A stretch of 36,462 nt of DNA from Chlorogloeopsis fritschii PCC 6912 (GTDB taxonomy: Bacteria > Cyanobacteriota > Cyanobacteriia > Cyanobacteriales > Nostocaceae), in assembly GCF_000317285.1 (NCBI RefSeq), contig NZ_AJLN01000146.1, positions 1 to 36,462 of the forward strand, in the 5' to 3' direction. Positions 15,111 through 23,666 of the stretch are shown here, piece after piece. Positions within the stretch are counted from its first letter, which is position 1. Each line of letters opens with the position of its first letter. Under the pieces are notes generated by a model. It searched no databases and was not told the origin of the DNA. It saw only the letters and a list, made by a program, of their open reading frames with translations. The position numbers were made by a program, and so were the translations under genes.

Positions 15111-16676
15111 ATGAAATTCATCTCCGAACCGTCAATACCTACAAAAATTCAAAAAATGAAAGAACGGGTGCGCTGGTTGCATCCAAGTATTGTCTCACGG
15201 AGAATTGACCAAACCAGCATGGTTATCGACGATGGCAATTCGGATCATCCAGAATTTTCTTTTATGGTTATCGGTGACAGTGGTTCTAAGACACGACACA
15301 ACCCCCAGCGCCGAGTTGCCGAACTAATGCTTCCACATCAACAAGAGTGTAGTTTTGTCTTGCATACAGGGGATGTTATTTATATCGTCGGTTCCCGCGA
15401 ATATTACCCGCAAAATTTTATCGAACCTTATCGCGAGTTTATCGTTGGAGGCGAAAATCCCAAACGCATTCCCTACGATCGCATGACATTTAAAACCCCG
15501 ATTCTGCCAGTTCTCGGCAATCATGATTACTATGATGTGCCGCTCATGTATCGTTTGCTGGCAGGAAGTACGCTGCCACTGCGCCGCTTCTTCAGCTACA
15601 AGAATATTGAAATTGGTTGGCATGGTTCAAATCAAGGAGATGCCTACGCACGAGCATTTATTGATTACCTGAAAGTATTCAATTCCAAAGAACAGTTGGA
15701 ATTTCACCTTGATGAGCATTACACAGCCAAAACTGATACAGGAAACTGTCTGCGCTACGAACCTGGACGTTTTACCCGCCTCCCCAACCGTTATTATACC
15801 TTTCGTTATGGTGGTATAGATTTTTTTGCGCTCGACTCGAATACTTTTAACGAACCATCACCGCTACCAGCAACTCAAGAAGGGGAAAGTAGCCGCCGCA
15901 AACTGGAAAAACGCCGCGACGAAATCGAACAAGAGGAAATGCGGATCTTAGACGCGTGCGATCGCCTTGACTCAAACAATCCTGAAGATGCAGAACAACT
16001 TGATGCTCTCAAAGCGAAGTTGTACCAAATTGATGAAGTCAAAATCGACATTGAAAAACAACTAGCATCCCACGACGAACCAGCGATCGACTTTGAACAA
16101 TTAGAATGGCTCAAGCAAAGGCTAATAGAGTCTTGGCATACTCAGGAAGTACGAGGACGTGTTGTTTATTTCCATCATCCTCCTTTTGTGACTGAGGCAA
16201 GTAAGTGGGAACAGGCACAAACTTTAGCAGTACGCCACCGCTTGCGTTGGGTATTTGATGGGGTAGCACAAACTCTTGGTTCTCTGACTCAAGGGCGTCC
16301 CATCGTCGATTTAATTTTAAACGGTCACGCTCACTGTTTGGAATATCTCCGCACTACTGATACTGGGCACGGGGATTCTTACCTGAATTGTATCGTCTGT
16401 GGTGGCAGTGGTCGTCGTCCCCGACGGCAACGCGAGGAAGGATCGGAATTAACAGAGACTTTTGGAGATACAGCAAACAGCAATAACCGTAAAGTTGCGG
16501 ATTCTTTGCTATTTGTTGGTCGCAATGGTTATGATACCCAAAAGCGGCTTCCTTACTCCTTTGTACGGATTGATGTTAAAGATGGCTATCTGCCCAAGTT
16601 TATTGTCAGACCATTTGTTGCTGAACGCTATCAGGGGGAGTGGTATAACCGCGAACTAGAAGCATTTGAAATTTAA
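15111..16676 (+). CDS. Metallophosphoesterase with coiled-coil insert
   Basis: A 521-residue calcineurin-like phosphoesterase. The metal-binding motifs appear in order: VIGDSGS (Asp56), HTGDVIY (Asp88), LGNHDYYD (Asn137, His138), YFHHPPF and NGHAHCLEY. Between the fourth strand and the HHPP motif, about residues 257-325 are a charged, helical insert (repeated E/K/R, many DE pairs) predicted to be a coiled coil, which may mediate dimerisation or cap the active site. No signal peptide is seen, so it is likely cytosolic. GGAG stands about ten bases before the ATG. It is a general phosphodiesterase or phosphatase by family; the substrate cannot be told. Confidence 0.85.
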   Translation: MKFISEPSIPTKIQKMKERVRWLHPSIVSRRIDQTSMVIDDGNSDHPEFSFMVIGDSGSKTRHNPQRRVAELMLPHQQECSFVLHTGDVIYIVGSREYYPQNFIEPYREFIVGGENPKRIPYDRMTFKTPILPVLGNHDYYDVPLMYRLLAGSTLPLRRFFSYKNIEIGWHGSNQGDAYARAFIDYLKVFNSKEQLEFHLDEHYTAKTDTGNCLRYEPGRFTRLPNRYYTFRYGGIDFFALDSNTFNEPSPLPATQEGESSRRKLEKRRDEIEQEEMRILDACDRLDSNNPEDAEQLDALKAKLYQIDEVKIDIEKQLASHDEPAIDFEQLEWLKQRLIESWHTQEVRGRVVYFHHPPFVTEASKWEQAQTLAVRHRLRWVFDGVAQTLGSLTQGRPIVDLILNGHAHCLEYLRTTDTGHGDSYLNCIVCGGSGRRPRRQREEGSELTETFGDTANSNNRKVADSLLFVGRNGYDTQKRLPYSFVRIDVKDGYLPKFIVRPFVAERYQGEWYNRELEAFEI

Positions 16677-16681
16677 CAATT

Positions 16682-16699
16682 CTGGCGGGAATCCCCCAG
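16682..16699 (+). terminator. Possible hairpin after the phosphoesterase gene
   Basis: CTGGCGGG and CCCCCAG form a short G+C-rich stem a few bases after the stop codon, with no T-tract. It may be a weak terminator. Confidence 0.35.
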
Positions 16700-16857
16700 A
16701 AAAATCTGTGGAGTCAATCCAATATTGAGGAGCCAGCAACCGAAATTAAGGCAACCTAACCTAGTTGTATAACTTATGGTGTCCGCTGTAAAATAGGAAT
16801 TTGTGTCTAAACTAAAATAGACAAGATAGACAAGTTACTGCCAGGAATTAAAGCAGT

Positions 16858-19800
16858 ATGTCAAAAGTCCAGTGCGATCATGTGCAGCGTTACGGTTTTT
16901 CTATTTTGTCAGTCTTGTTAGCGCTGCTACTGGGTTTGCTGCTCGAAGAACTGCTGAGATTTGAGGTTTCGCTACTTTTTTTTGCTGCTGTAGTTTTTAG
17001 TAGCTGGTATGGTGGATTTGCCCCCGGTTTGGTAGCTACGGTATTAGCTATTGTAGCCAAAAACTACTTTTTTTTACCACCCTCTTACTCTTTATTACTG
17101 AACAGTTGGGCTGACGTGTTACATCTATTCATATTCAGTTCGATAGCCCTATTAATTGGCTTGTTAATTTCACAACTACGTAATGGCAAGCAAAAAGCAG
17201 AAGCAGAGCTAGCAAAATTACAGGTAAGCTATCGTCGCCTGTTCGAGACAGCCAATGAAGGCATTTGGATCTTTGACAATCAGGGGCAGACTGAATATGT
17301 TAATCAGTGCCTAGCCCAAAAGCTTGGCTACAGCATTGAACAAATGCTAAAGCGCCCAATTTTTGACTTTATGGATAGTCAGGCTCGAATTGAAGTTGAG
17401 CAATGGCTAGAGCAACAAAGGCAAAGTGTTCACCAAACAAAACAGCAGTTTGACTTGCGTTTGCGTCACAAAAACCAATCTGAACTTTGGACAATTATCT
17501 CTACTAGCGCTGTGCTCAATACGCAGGGTGATTTTTCAGGCGCGATCGCAATGCTAACTGATATTACCAAACACAAGCAGGTAGAAGTTGCTTTGCGAGA
17601 AAGTGAAGAGCGTTATCGCTCTTTGGTAGTCGCAACTTCTCAGATAGTATGGACTACTGAGCCTGACGGGCGGGTGGTTGATATCCCAGATTGGAGAGCT
17701 TATACAGGGCAAACTCAAGAACAGGTTAAAGATTGGGGGTGGTTAGAAGCATTGCACCCAGACGAGCGCCAACGAACTGCTAAAATTTGGACTCACGCAG
17801 TTCAAACAGCAAGTATTTATGATACCGAATACCGAGTCCGGGGTGCAGATGGCATCTATCGTTATTTTTCTGCTAGAGGTGTGCCCGTTACAACAGAAGG
17901 CGGCAAAATTCGCGAGTGGGTTGGAGTTTGCAGCGATATTACTTACCGCAAACAGGCAGAAGAAGCATTGCGACAAAGTGAAGCGATCGCCAAAGCACGG
18001 GCTGAAGAACTTGAAACGTTTATGGAAACTGTTCCGGCTGCCGTTTGGATTGCCAGCGATCCCCAATGTCATTACATGACAGCAAACCGAACTGCCTACA
18101 AATTGATGCGGTTACCTGCAGGCTCAGTTATAACCGCTACTCCTGTGGGTGGAGAGTATCCTTTTCAAGTCAAAATCCAAAAAAATGGTCAAGACATTCC
18201 AGTTACTGAGTTACCGATGCAGCAAGCAGCTCGCACCGGGCAAGATGTGGAAGCAGAATTTGAACTAGTTTTTGACAAAGATGATGTCCGATCAATTTAT
18301 GGCAAAGCTGTACCATTACGGGATGATTTCGGTGCTGTTAGAGGTGCGATCGGAGCGTTCATCGATGTAACCGAACGTAAACAGACAGAAGCAGCCTTGC
18401 GTCAAAAGCAAGAATGGCTCGATTTAGCTCAAGCAGCGGCGAAAGTAGGTAGTTTCGAGTGGAATATCCAAACCAATGTTAATATCTGGTCAAAAGAGCT
18501 AGAAGCAATCTACGGTTTAGAACCTGGTGAATTTGGCGGTACCTACGAAGAGTGGGCGAGATGGATACACCCAGATGATTTAGCCAAGGCAGAAGCAGAT
18601 CTGCGAAGTGCACTGCAAACGGGTGAGTTGTTCACCGACTGGCGCGTGATCTGGAAAGATGGCAGCATTCACTGGCTGCACGGCAGAGCAACAGTATTTT
18701 ACGATGACGAAGGCAAGCCCTTCAAGATGCTCGGAATTAATGTTGATATCACCGATCGCAAGCAGGCAGAAATAGCCTTGCGGGCGAGCGAATCTCGATT
18801 TCGGCGGATTGTTGATTCCAATATTATTGGTGTCTTTTTCTATGACATGAGCGGTAACATTACTCAAGCCAATGATGCCTTTCTCCAGATGGTTGGCTAC
18901 GCCCAGGAGGATTTATTGGCAGGCAAGCTGGATTGGCAAGAAATGACTCCAGCAGAACACGTAGAGCGAACAGAGCAAGCAGTTGACGAACTGGAGTTAT
19001 ACGGGGTTTGCACTCCGTTTGAGAAGGAATTCTTTCGTAAAGATGGCAGCCGTGTGTTTGTAGTCATCGCCGCTGCTTTATTTGAAGACTCACCAGAACA
19101 GGGATTTGCTTGTGCGATCGACATCACTGATCGCAAACAAGCAGAAACTGAACGCGATCGCCTGCTGCAATTAGAACAAAAAGCACGGGCTGAAGCCGAA
19201 GCCGCCAACCGAATCAAGGACGATTTTCTAGCAATTGTCTCTCACGAACTGCGTTCTCCACTCAATCCAATTCTAGGTTGGTCGAAACTCCTTCTTACCC
19301 GCAAGTTGGATGCAGCAAAAACCACTCAAGCGCTAGAAACTATTGAGCGTAATGCTAAATTACAAACACGCTTGATTGATGATTTACTAGATGTTTCCCG
19401 TATTTTGCGCGGTAAGCTGAGTTTAAACGTCTGTGCAGTGGATTTAGTTTCCACAATTGAGGCAGCATTAGAAACCGTGCGTCTGTTTGCTGAAGCCAAA
19501 TCAATTCAAATTCAGACACAGTTTGCTCCCGGTATAGGCAAAGTCGAAGGCGATCCGAATCGCTTGCAGCAAGTGGTTTGGAATTTACTCTCAAATGCAA
19601 TTAAGTTTACCCCCAATGGTGGGCAAGTAGAGGTACGGTTGGGGACAAGAGATTGGGGACTAGGAACAGAGGGGCAGAGGAGCAATCCCCAATCCCCGAT
19701 CGCTAACTATGCTCAAATTACTGTTAGCGATACTGGCAAAGGAATTAGCCCTGATTTTCTACCCTATGTATTTGAACGTTTTCGGCAAGCAGATGAGGCA

Positions 19801-20382
19801 ACGACAAGAAAATTTGGTGGACTAGGATTAGGACTAGCAATAGTTCGTCATATTGTCGAACTCCACGGTGGCTCGATCCAAGTCACAAGCCCAGGAGAAG
19901 GCTTAGGAGCAACCTTTACAGTAACATTACCCTTGATGAGTACTGTCTCTCAAGCCAGTGAAGAAACCTATTCGCCCGACAGTTTAATCAATCTGCAAGG
20001 CTTGCGGATAGTGGTTGTAGATGATGATGTTGATACTCTGAATTTATTAATATTAATTCTTGAGCAGTATGGTGTTGAAGTTCATGGAGTGGCTTCAGCC
20101 AGGGAAGCACTTTTAGCGATCGCCAAATTCCAACCAGATTTACTCTTAAGTGATATTGCTATGCCTGAAATAGATGGCTATACATTGATTCGACAAGTTA
20201 GAGCTTTGGAAGCAACCTCACCCAGAAAGTTACCAGCGATCGCTCTTACAGCCTTTGCCGGAGAAGCTAACCATCAAAAAGTCATCTCAGCAGGCTTTCA
20301 CAGGCATCTCACCAAACCTGTAGATCCATCTGAACTAGCGGTGGCAATTGCCGCTCTCACCAGACGCAACAGTAATGATTAA
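16858..20382 (+). CDS. Hybrid sensor histidine kinase (DUF4118, five PAS, HisKA, HATPase, receiver)
   Basis: A 1174-residue hybrid kinase. Residues about 12-110 form a KdpD-like four-helix membrane domain (DUF4118). Five PAS/PAC units follow at about 120-240, 248-370, 380-505, 515-635 and 640-765, each ending in the DITxRKQAE type linker. The dimerisation domain has the H-box AIVSHELRSPLNP with phospho-acceptor His796. The ATPase domain has the N-box QQVVWNLLSNAIKFTPNGG, G1 DTGKGISPDFL and G2 GGLGLGLAIV. The receiver at the C-terminus has the DDD acid pocket and phospho-acceptor Asp1099 (LLSDIAMPE). Between the N and G1 boxes there is an in-frame insert derived from repeat DNA (19639-19708). 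The signal is unknown; some PAS units could bind flavin or haem, but no diagnostic Cys was seen. Confidence 0.92.
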   Translation: MSKVQCDHVQRYGFSILSVLLALLLGLLLEELLRFEVSLLFFAAVVFSSWYGGFAPGLVATVLAIVAKNYFFLPPSYSLLLNSWADVLHLFIFSSIALLIGLLISQLRNGKQKAEAELAKLQVSYRRLFETANEGIWIFDNQGQTEYVNQCLAQKLGYSIEQMLKRPIFDFMDSQARIEVEQWLEQQRQSVHQTKQQFDLRLRHKNQSELWTIISTSAVLNTQGDFSGAIAMLTDITKHKQVEVALRESEERYRSLVVATSQIVWTTEPDGRVVDIPDWRAYTGQTQEQVKDWGWLEALHPDERQRTAKIWTHAVQTASIYDTEYRVRGADGIYRYFSARGVPVTTEGGKIREWVGVCSDITYRKQAEEALRQSEAIAKARAEELETFMETVPAAVWIASDPQCHYMTANRTAYKLMRLPAGSVITATPVGGEYPFQVKIQKNGQDIPVTELPMQQAARTGQDVEAEFELVFDKDDVRSIYGKAVPLRDDFGAVRGAIGAFIDVTERKQTEAALRQKQEWLDLAQAAAKVGSFEWNIQTNVNIWSKELEAIYGLEPGEFGGTYEEWARWIHPDDLAKAEADLRSALQTGELFTDWRVIWKDGSIHWLHGRATVFYDDEGKPFKMLGINVDITDRKQAEIALRASESRFRRIVDSNIIGVFFYDMSGNITQANDAFLQMVGYAQEDLLAGKLDWQEMTPAEHVERTEQAVDELELYGVCTPFEKEFFRKDGSRVFVVIAAALFEDSPEQGFACAIDITDRKQAETERDRLLQLEQKARAEAEAANRIKDDFLAIVSHELRSPLNPILGWSKLLLTRKLDAAKTTQALETIERNAKLQTRLIDDLLDVSRILRGKLSLNVCAVDLVSTIEAALETVRLFAEAKSIQIQTQFAPGIGKVEGDPNRLQQVVWNLLSNAIKFTPNGGQVEVRLGTRDWGLGTEGQRSNPQSPIANYAQITVSDTGKGISPDFLPYVFERFRQADEATTRKFGGLGLGLAIVRHIVELHGGSIQVTSPGEGLGATFTVTLPLMSTVSQASEETYSPDSLINLQGLRIVVVDDDVDTLNLLILILEQYGVEVHGVASAREALLAIAKFQPDLLLSDIAMPEIDGYTLIRQVRALEATSPRKLPAIALTAFAGEANHQKVISAGFHRHLTKPVDPSELAVAIAALTRRNSND
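19639..19708 (+). repeat. STRR-type repeat inserted in frame in the kinase ATPase domain
   Basis: This stretch reads GGTTGGGGACAAGAGATTGG, then GGGACTAGGAACAGAGGGGC, then AATCCCCAATCCCC. It matches the GGGACTA/GGGATTG heptamer text and its reverse complement found between genes in this window. It adds about 20 residues (the GTRDWGLGTEGQRSNPQSPI part) between strands of the ATPase domain and keeps the frame. The flanking family residues (EVRL before, YAQITVSDTGKG after) are uninterrupted. Confidence 0.75.
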
Positions 20383-20504
20383 TTTGTAACTAGCTAAGGT
20401 GGGATTACATCAAAACGGATGAAAAAACTAGGGCTTGGCATCTTCTGCAAAATATACATATATCTTAATATTTTTGAAGAGATAGAGTTCAGCAATTCCA
20501 AAGT

Positions 20505-21263
20505 ATGGCAGGACATAGTAAATGGGCAAATATTAAACGCCAAAAGGCTGTAGTGGATGCCAAAAAAGGTAAGACATTCACTCAACTGTCGCGTGCGATT
20601 ATCGTTGCTGCCAGAAGCGGCGTTCCAGATCCAGCAGGTAATTTTCAACTACGCACGGCGATAGAAAAAGCCAAAGCAGCTGGCATACCCAATGACAATA
20701 TAGAAAGAGCGATCGCTAAAGGAGCAGGTACTTTTGAAGGTGATGGTTCTCAACTAGAAGCGATTCGCTACGAAGGTTATGGCCCTGGAGGAGTTGCTAT
20801 TTTAATAGAAGCTCTGACAGATAACCGCAATCGTACCGCCGCTGACTTACGTGCTGCCTTTAGTAAAAATGGCGGAAATCTCGGTGAAACCGGATGTGTA
20901 AGCTGGATGTTCAATCAAAAAGGCGTTTGTACCGTTGAGGGAGTAGAAGACGAAGAACAGCTTTTAGAAGCAGCCCTAGAGGGTGGTGCTGAGTCTTATG
21001 AAATGACAGAAGATAAAACAGCAGAAGTGTTCGCTGAGGTGACAAATTTAGAAAACCTCAACCAAAGCTTGAAAGAAAAAGGTTTTCAGGTGGCTGATGC
21101 CGAGCTGCGTTGGATTCCCAGTAATAACGTAGAAGTCTCCGATCCAGATCAGGCGCGATCGCTTCTCAAATTAATTGATACTCTAGACAGTTTGGATGAT
21201 GTGCAAAATGTCACGGCTAATTTTGAAATGCCAGAACAGCTAATGAGTGTGAGTATGAGTTGA
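20505..21263 (+). CDS. YebC/PmpR family protein
   Basis: A 252-residue protein that matches the family end to end. It has the diagnostic N-terminus [20 protein letters not shown], the NIERAIAKG segment, [22 protein letters not shown], and the [11 protein letters not shown] segment in the third domain. Members act as transcriptional regulators or as translation factors that help ribosomes through proline stretches; which applies here is not visible. Length is normal. The gene stands alone, 120 bp after the kinase gene. Confidence 0.95.
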   Translation: MAGHSKWANIKRQKAVVDAKKGKTFTQLSRAIIVAARSGVPDPAGNFQLRTAIEKAKAAGIPNDNIERAIAKGAGTFEGDGSQLEAIRYEGYGPGGVAILIEALTDNRNRTAADLRAAFSKNGGNLGETGCVSWMFNQKGVCTVEGVEDEEQLLEAALEGGAESYEMTEDKTAEVFAEVTNLENLNQSLKEKGFQVADAELRWIPSNNVEVSDPDQARSLLKLIDTLDSLDDVQNVTANFEMPEQLMSVSMS

Positions 21264-21321
21264 TACTGTTTTTAGAATAAATATAACTTTTAACAGAGCG
21301 ATCGCATTTCTTCAACCCTTG

Positions 21322-21723
21322 CTAAGGCAAAGCCCATTTTTCTAATTGAAGTCCAGAAATACGGCTATAGTGCCGAGTATTATTTGTTACTAAAATATAA
21401 TTTCCTGCTAGTATAACACTAGCAATTAGTAAATCAAAATCAGCTATAGGTTGCCCTGTTCTGCGGAGTTCTGCCTTTAATTGGCCAAATAATTTGAGAG
21501 AGATATTGTCTAAAGGAATAATAGATATGTTTTTAATAAATTCTTCTACACGAGCTAAATTTTCTTCGACTCGATTGGAATTATATGCACCATAATATAG
21601 TTCAGCAACTGTGATGACACAGATGCCTACTTGATGCCATCCTACTGCTAAAAGTCTATCCTTCACTAACTGACGACCATTTAGCCAATAGATGCAGGTG
21701 TCAGTATCGAGTAAATAGCTCAC
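21322..21723 (-). CDS. vapC: VapC-like PIN-domain toxin
   Basis: A 133-residue PIN ribonuclease. The acidic metal site is complete: Asp6 and Asp8 in YLLDTDTCIYWLNG, Glu41 in ITVAELYYGA, and Asp95/Asp97 in IADFDLLIAS, with TNNTRHYSRISGL at the end as in VapC toxins. Translation starts at GTG (21723), and GTGA overlaps the stop of the antitoxin gene, so the pair is translationally coupled. Toxins of this family cut tRNA or rRNA when the antitoxin is degraded. All active-site residues are present, so it should be functional. Confidence 0.9.
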   Translation of the reverse strand: MSYLLDTDTCIYWLNGRQLVKDRLLAVGWHQVGICVITVAELYYGAYNSNRVEENLARVEEFIKNISIIPLDNISLKLFGQLKAELRRTGQPIADFDLLIASVILAGNYILVTNNTRHYSRISGLQLEKWALP

Positions 21724-21974
21724 AGACTATGTTCCCTATTGTCGATAGTACGGCTGGCATATATATCATCAATGATTTCTTCTGTGGTACGTGTGTCTTC
21801 CCAAGTTCCAAAGGTTTCTAAAAAAGCTTGTGGTGGATTGTTCGACTCTACACTTTGTGACTTCTCTGCTTCTTGTTTGAGAACTTTATGAACGATTTTG
21901 GTAATTAAGGCTTCCAAGTCTGCTACTGTAAGACTACTTATTGGTTGATCTGATGTTGGTTGAGTATTTTCCAT
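21720..21974 (-). CDS. vapB: VapB-like antitoxin
   Basis: The ORF opens at 22010, but the ATG at 21974 (MENTQPTSDQPI) gives a more usual 84-residue antitoxin. The N-terminal half, LTVADLEALITKIVHKVLKQE, is helical and likely the dimerisation/DNA-binding part. The C-terminus QAFLETFGTWEDTRTTEEIIDDIYASR is the acidic toxin-binding tail seen in cyanobacterial partners of PIN toxins. It overlaps vapC by 4 bp. I do not recognise a standard AbrB or ribbon-helix-helix signature, so the DNA-binding class is open. It probably represses its own promoter. Confidence 0.75.
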   Translation of the reverse strand: MENTQPTSDQPISSLTVADLEALITKIVHKVLKQEAEKSQSVESNNPPQAFLETFGTWEDTRTTEEIIDDIYASRTIDNREHSL

Positions 21975-22091
21975 AAAAAATATCTTTGTTTGCAAACCTA
22001 ATATTCTCATATCTTAAATATCAAGTAGAGCGATCGTGCTCCATTTTTTCAAAAATTAAATTTGTGATGCTGCTACAAGCTATTGTTGCAT

Positions 22092-22157
22092 ATGTATCTA
22101 GATTTTGTTTTTAAAGATGGGGATGCTTACGACCTAAATTACGAGGATTATCATTAG
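22092..22157 (+). pseudogene. C-terminal remnant of a HigB-type toxin
   Basis: The frame ending at TAG 22155 translates to YLDFVFKDGDAYDLNYEDYH, which matches the conserved C-terminal end of HigB/RelE-family toxins (xFxDGDAYDVEIxDYH). The rest of the toxin gene upstream is not recognisable. The stop lies ten bases before the ATG of the HigA-like ORF, the normal HigBA order and spacing. The call rests on one short, well-conserved tail. Confidence 0.6.
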
Positions 22158-22167
22158 GATTATTAAC

Positions 22168-22389
22168 ATGACTACTAATAGAAAACCGAGACATCCTGGT
22201 GCTTTGATTAAACGTCAGTATTTAGAACCTTTAAATCTGACTGTTACTGAACTGGCTACTATTTTGGGTGTGTCTCGAAAAACGGTATCTGAAATTGTAA
22301 ATGAGCAATTTTATATATTAAATTATCTGGTTGAAATTAAGGTTATTTGGTGTTGGTTTTCGGCGCAAAATCAATTCATTGTGCTGTAA
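22168..22389 (+). pseudogene. Truncated HigA-type antitoxin (XRE/Cro-like)
   Basis: The first 46 residues, KPRHPGALIKRQYLEPLNLTVTELATILGVSRKTVSEIVN, are a textbook HigA helix-turn-helix start. After NEQ the sequence changes to unrelated, hydrophobic residues (FYILNYLVEIKVIW and on) and stops at 73, whereas intact members have about 95-105 residues and continue with SPEMALRLSRAF-like text. A deletion or insertion has replaced the C-terminal half. It may still make a DNA-binding fragment, but the toxin partner is gone, so I class it as broken. Confidence 0.75.
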
Positions 22390-22405
22390 ATATGTAAGCT
22401 AATAT

Positions 22406-22696
22406 TTACGAGTTAAAAAAATCACCAGCTTGTTTCCAGTGTTTATCTTTGACATGGATGCATACAGTTGCTAGAGCAGCTGAAATTACACTAGCATCAT
22501 CTGTAAAACCAAGACCTGCTATCCAATCAGGAATAGCATCAGCAGGCGATAAAAAATAAGTTAGGGCAGCTGCAATTGTAGCTTTAGCATAAGCAGGTGT
22601 TTGCGGATCAATCATGCAAAAATACATAGCTACTACATCTCTTATAAAAGGTACAAGACCTATAAAATGTTTAACTTGTTTGAGGAAGTTATCCAT
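22406..22696 (-). CDS. YkvA-family membrane protein (DUF1232)
   Basis: A 96-residue protein with the family core TYFLSPADAIPDWIAGLGFTDDASVISAAL, which includes the invariant SPxDxIPD motif and the DD pair. Hydrophobic helices flank this loop, so it is a small membrane protein. Members are widespread with no established function. The N-terminus (MDNFLKQVKHFIGLVPFIRDVV) supports the start. Confidence 0.9.
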   Translation of the reverse strand: MDNFLKQVKHFIGLVPFIRDVVAMYFCMIDPQTPAYAKATIAAALTYFLSPADAIPDWIAGLGFTDDASVISAALATVCIHVKDKHWKQAGDFFNS

Positions 22697-22807
22697 ATAA
22701 ATTTATCAAAAAGTTTTTTGACATAACGCTCCATATATATATCTTTTGTAATTTATATATTTTTTTACAAAATACAAAATAAATCTTATACTAACATCGG
22801 GAAAAAT

Positions 22808-22843
22808 ACGCATAAAAAGCAATTATATTAGCTTTTTATGTGT
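22808..22843. terminator. Long perfect hairpin in intergenic region
   Basis: CATAAAAAGC and GCTTTTTATG form a perfect 10-bp stem, extended to 13 bp with one G-U pair (ACG.../...TGT), around a ten-base A+T loop. It is upstream of the YkvA gene start on the minus strand, and between YkvA and the REP element. It may be a terminator for a vanished gene or an operator. Confidence 0.45.
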
Positions 22844-22897
22844 TTATTCACAGTTATGAGCTTGTCGTTGAGATTTTGTATCTGAAAAATCCGATGT

Positions 22898-22970
22898 TTA
22901 ATGCACTAACTCGATCGCCCGCTTCGTTAAAGCCTCCACGTGAAGGTATCACGCTTACAATTACTCTGCT
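22898..22970 (-). pseudogene. Decayed 3' fragment of a phosphoketolase gene
   Basis: Read on the minus strand the last 39 bp code for EALTKRAIELVH and TAA. The true phosphoketolase gene, 0.8 kb away, ends EAMTKRAIELVH and TAG. Further upstream the relic reads CKRDTFTWR, matching CKRDTFAWR of the intact gene. The bases between are missing: in the intact gene, two GCCTCC copies (23701 and 23762, plus-strand text) lie 61 bp apart, and the relic has only one, so a deletion between these short repeats explains it and shifts the frame. The relic abuts the left REP of the transposase element. Confidence 0.8.
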
Positions 22971-22984
22971 ACAAATTTAGCCAA

Positions 22985-23619
22985 CACCCTAGAAGGGTGC
23001 GGCTACACGAACAAAGCCCACCTGCGTGGGCTTCAAAAGTAAGCTATGCGACGTTAAATTTTGCTTGTCTACCTTTGGCTAGAAGAATTAAGTTATTTGG
23101 GCATGAACTTTGGGAAATATATAATTAAGCAAATTTAAATATTTCTAAAATCAAGGAAGATGCAAAGAAATTTTACGCAATTATATTTGCATTGTGTTTG
23201 GGGAACTTGGAATAGATTACCGTTAGTCACATCAGATATTCAAAATATTATTTATAATGCTATTGCTAAACAATGCCGAGAATTAGGATGCACATTAATA
23301 GCTATTGGTGGTATTGAAAATCACGTACATCTTTTAACCAATTTTCCACCGACTTTAACTATATCTGAATTGATAGGAAAAGCTAAAGGCAGTTCTTCCC
23401 ACCTAATTACTCATGAAATTAAACCTGATAGCTTTTTTAAATGGCAAGGTGGTTATGGTGCATTCACCGTTAGTCATCAAAATATCGACCAAGTAGCAAA
23501 TTATATTAGAAATCAAGCCCAACATCATAGCCAAAAAACTCTAATATCCGATTGGGAAACGTAACACAAAAAGCCCGTGCAGACGGGCTTTGTTCGTATA
23601 GCCTCACCCTTGTAGGGTG
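22985..23619 (+). mobile_element. REP-bounded RAYT element (REPtron-like)
   Basis: A 49-bp two-hairpin repeat at 22985-23033 (CACCCTAGAAGGGTG, then AAAGCCCACCTGCGTGGGCTT) and its near-exact inverted copy at 23571-23619 (AAGCCCGTGCAGACGGGCTT, then CACCCTTGTAGGGTG) bracket the transposase gene. Loops and some stem bases differ, but the arms and the ACGAACAAAGCCC core are kept. This matches the arrangement of REP-associated tyrosine transposases, where REPs in inverted pairs are the substrate of the enzyme. Confidence 0.85.
23160..23564 (+). CDS. REP-associated tyrosine transposase (IS200-like Y1)
   Basis: A 134-residue Y1 transposase. The HUH metal motif is NHVHLL (His55, Val56, His57), and the nucleophilic Tyr is Tyr115 in VANYIRNQAQHH, the two features of IS200/RAYT enzymes. 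FFKWQGGYGAFTVS is also typical. It starts with MQRNFTQLYLHCVWGT. The protein is full length and both catalytic parts are present, so it may be active on the flanking REPs. It cuts single-stranded DNA and forms a 5'-phosphotyrosine link. Confidence 0.92.
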   Translation: MQRNFTQLYLHCVWGTWNRLPLVTSDIQNIIYNAIAKQCRELGCTLIAIGGIENHVHLLTNFPPTLTISELIGKAKGSSSHLITHEIKPDSFFKWQGGYGAFTVSHQNIDQVANYIRNQAQHHSQKTLISDWET

Positions 23620-23666
23620 TAGGCGCTCCTAATTTGATTGATATATGGAAAAATGCATTAATTCAT

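Noticed and set aside
22940-23128. 62-residue plus-strand ORF upstream of the transposase
   Set aside because: It runs through the phosphoketolase relic and the left REP, so it is an accident of repeat sequence.
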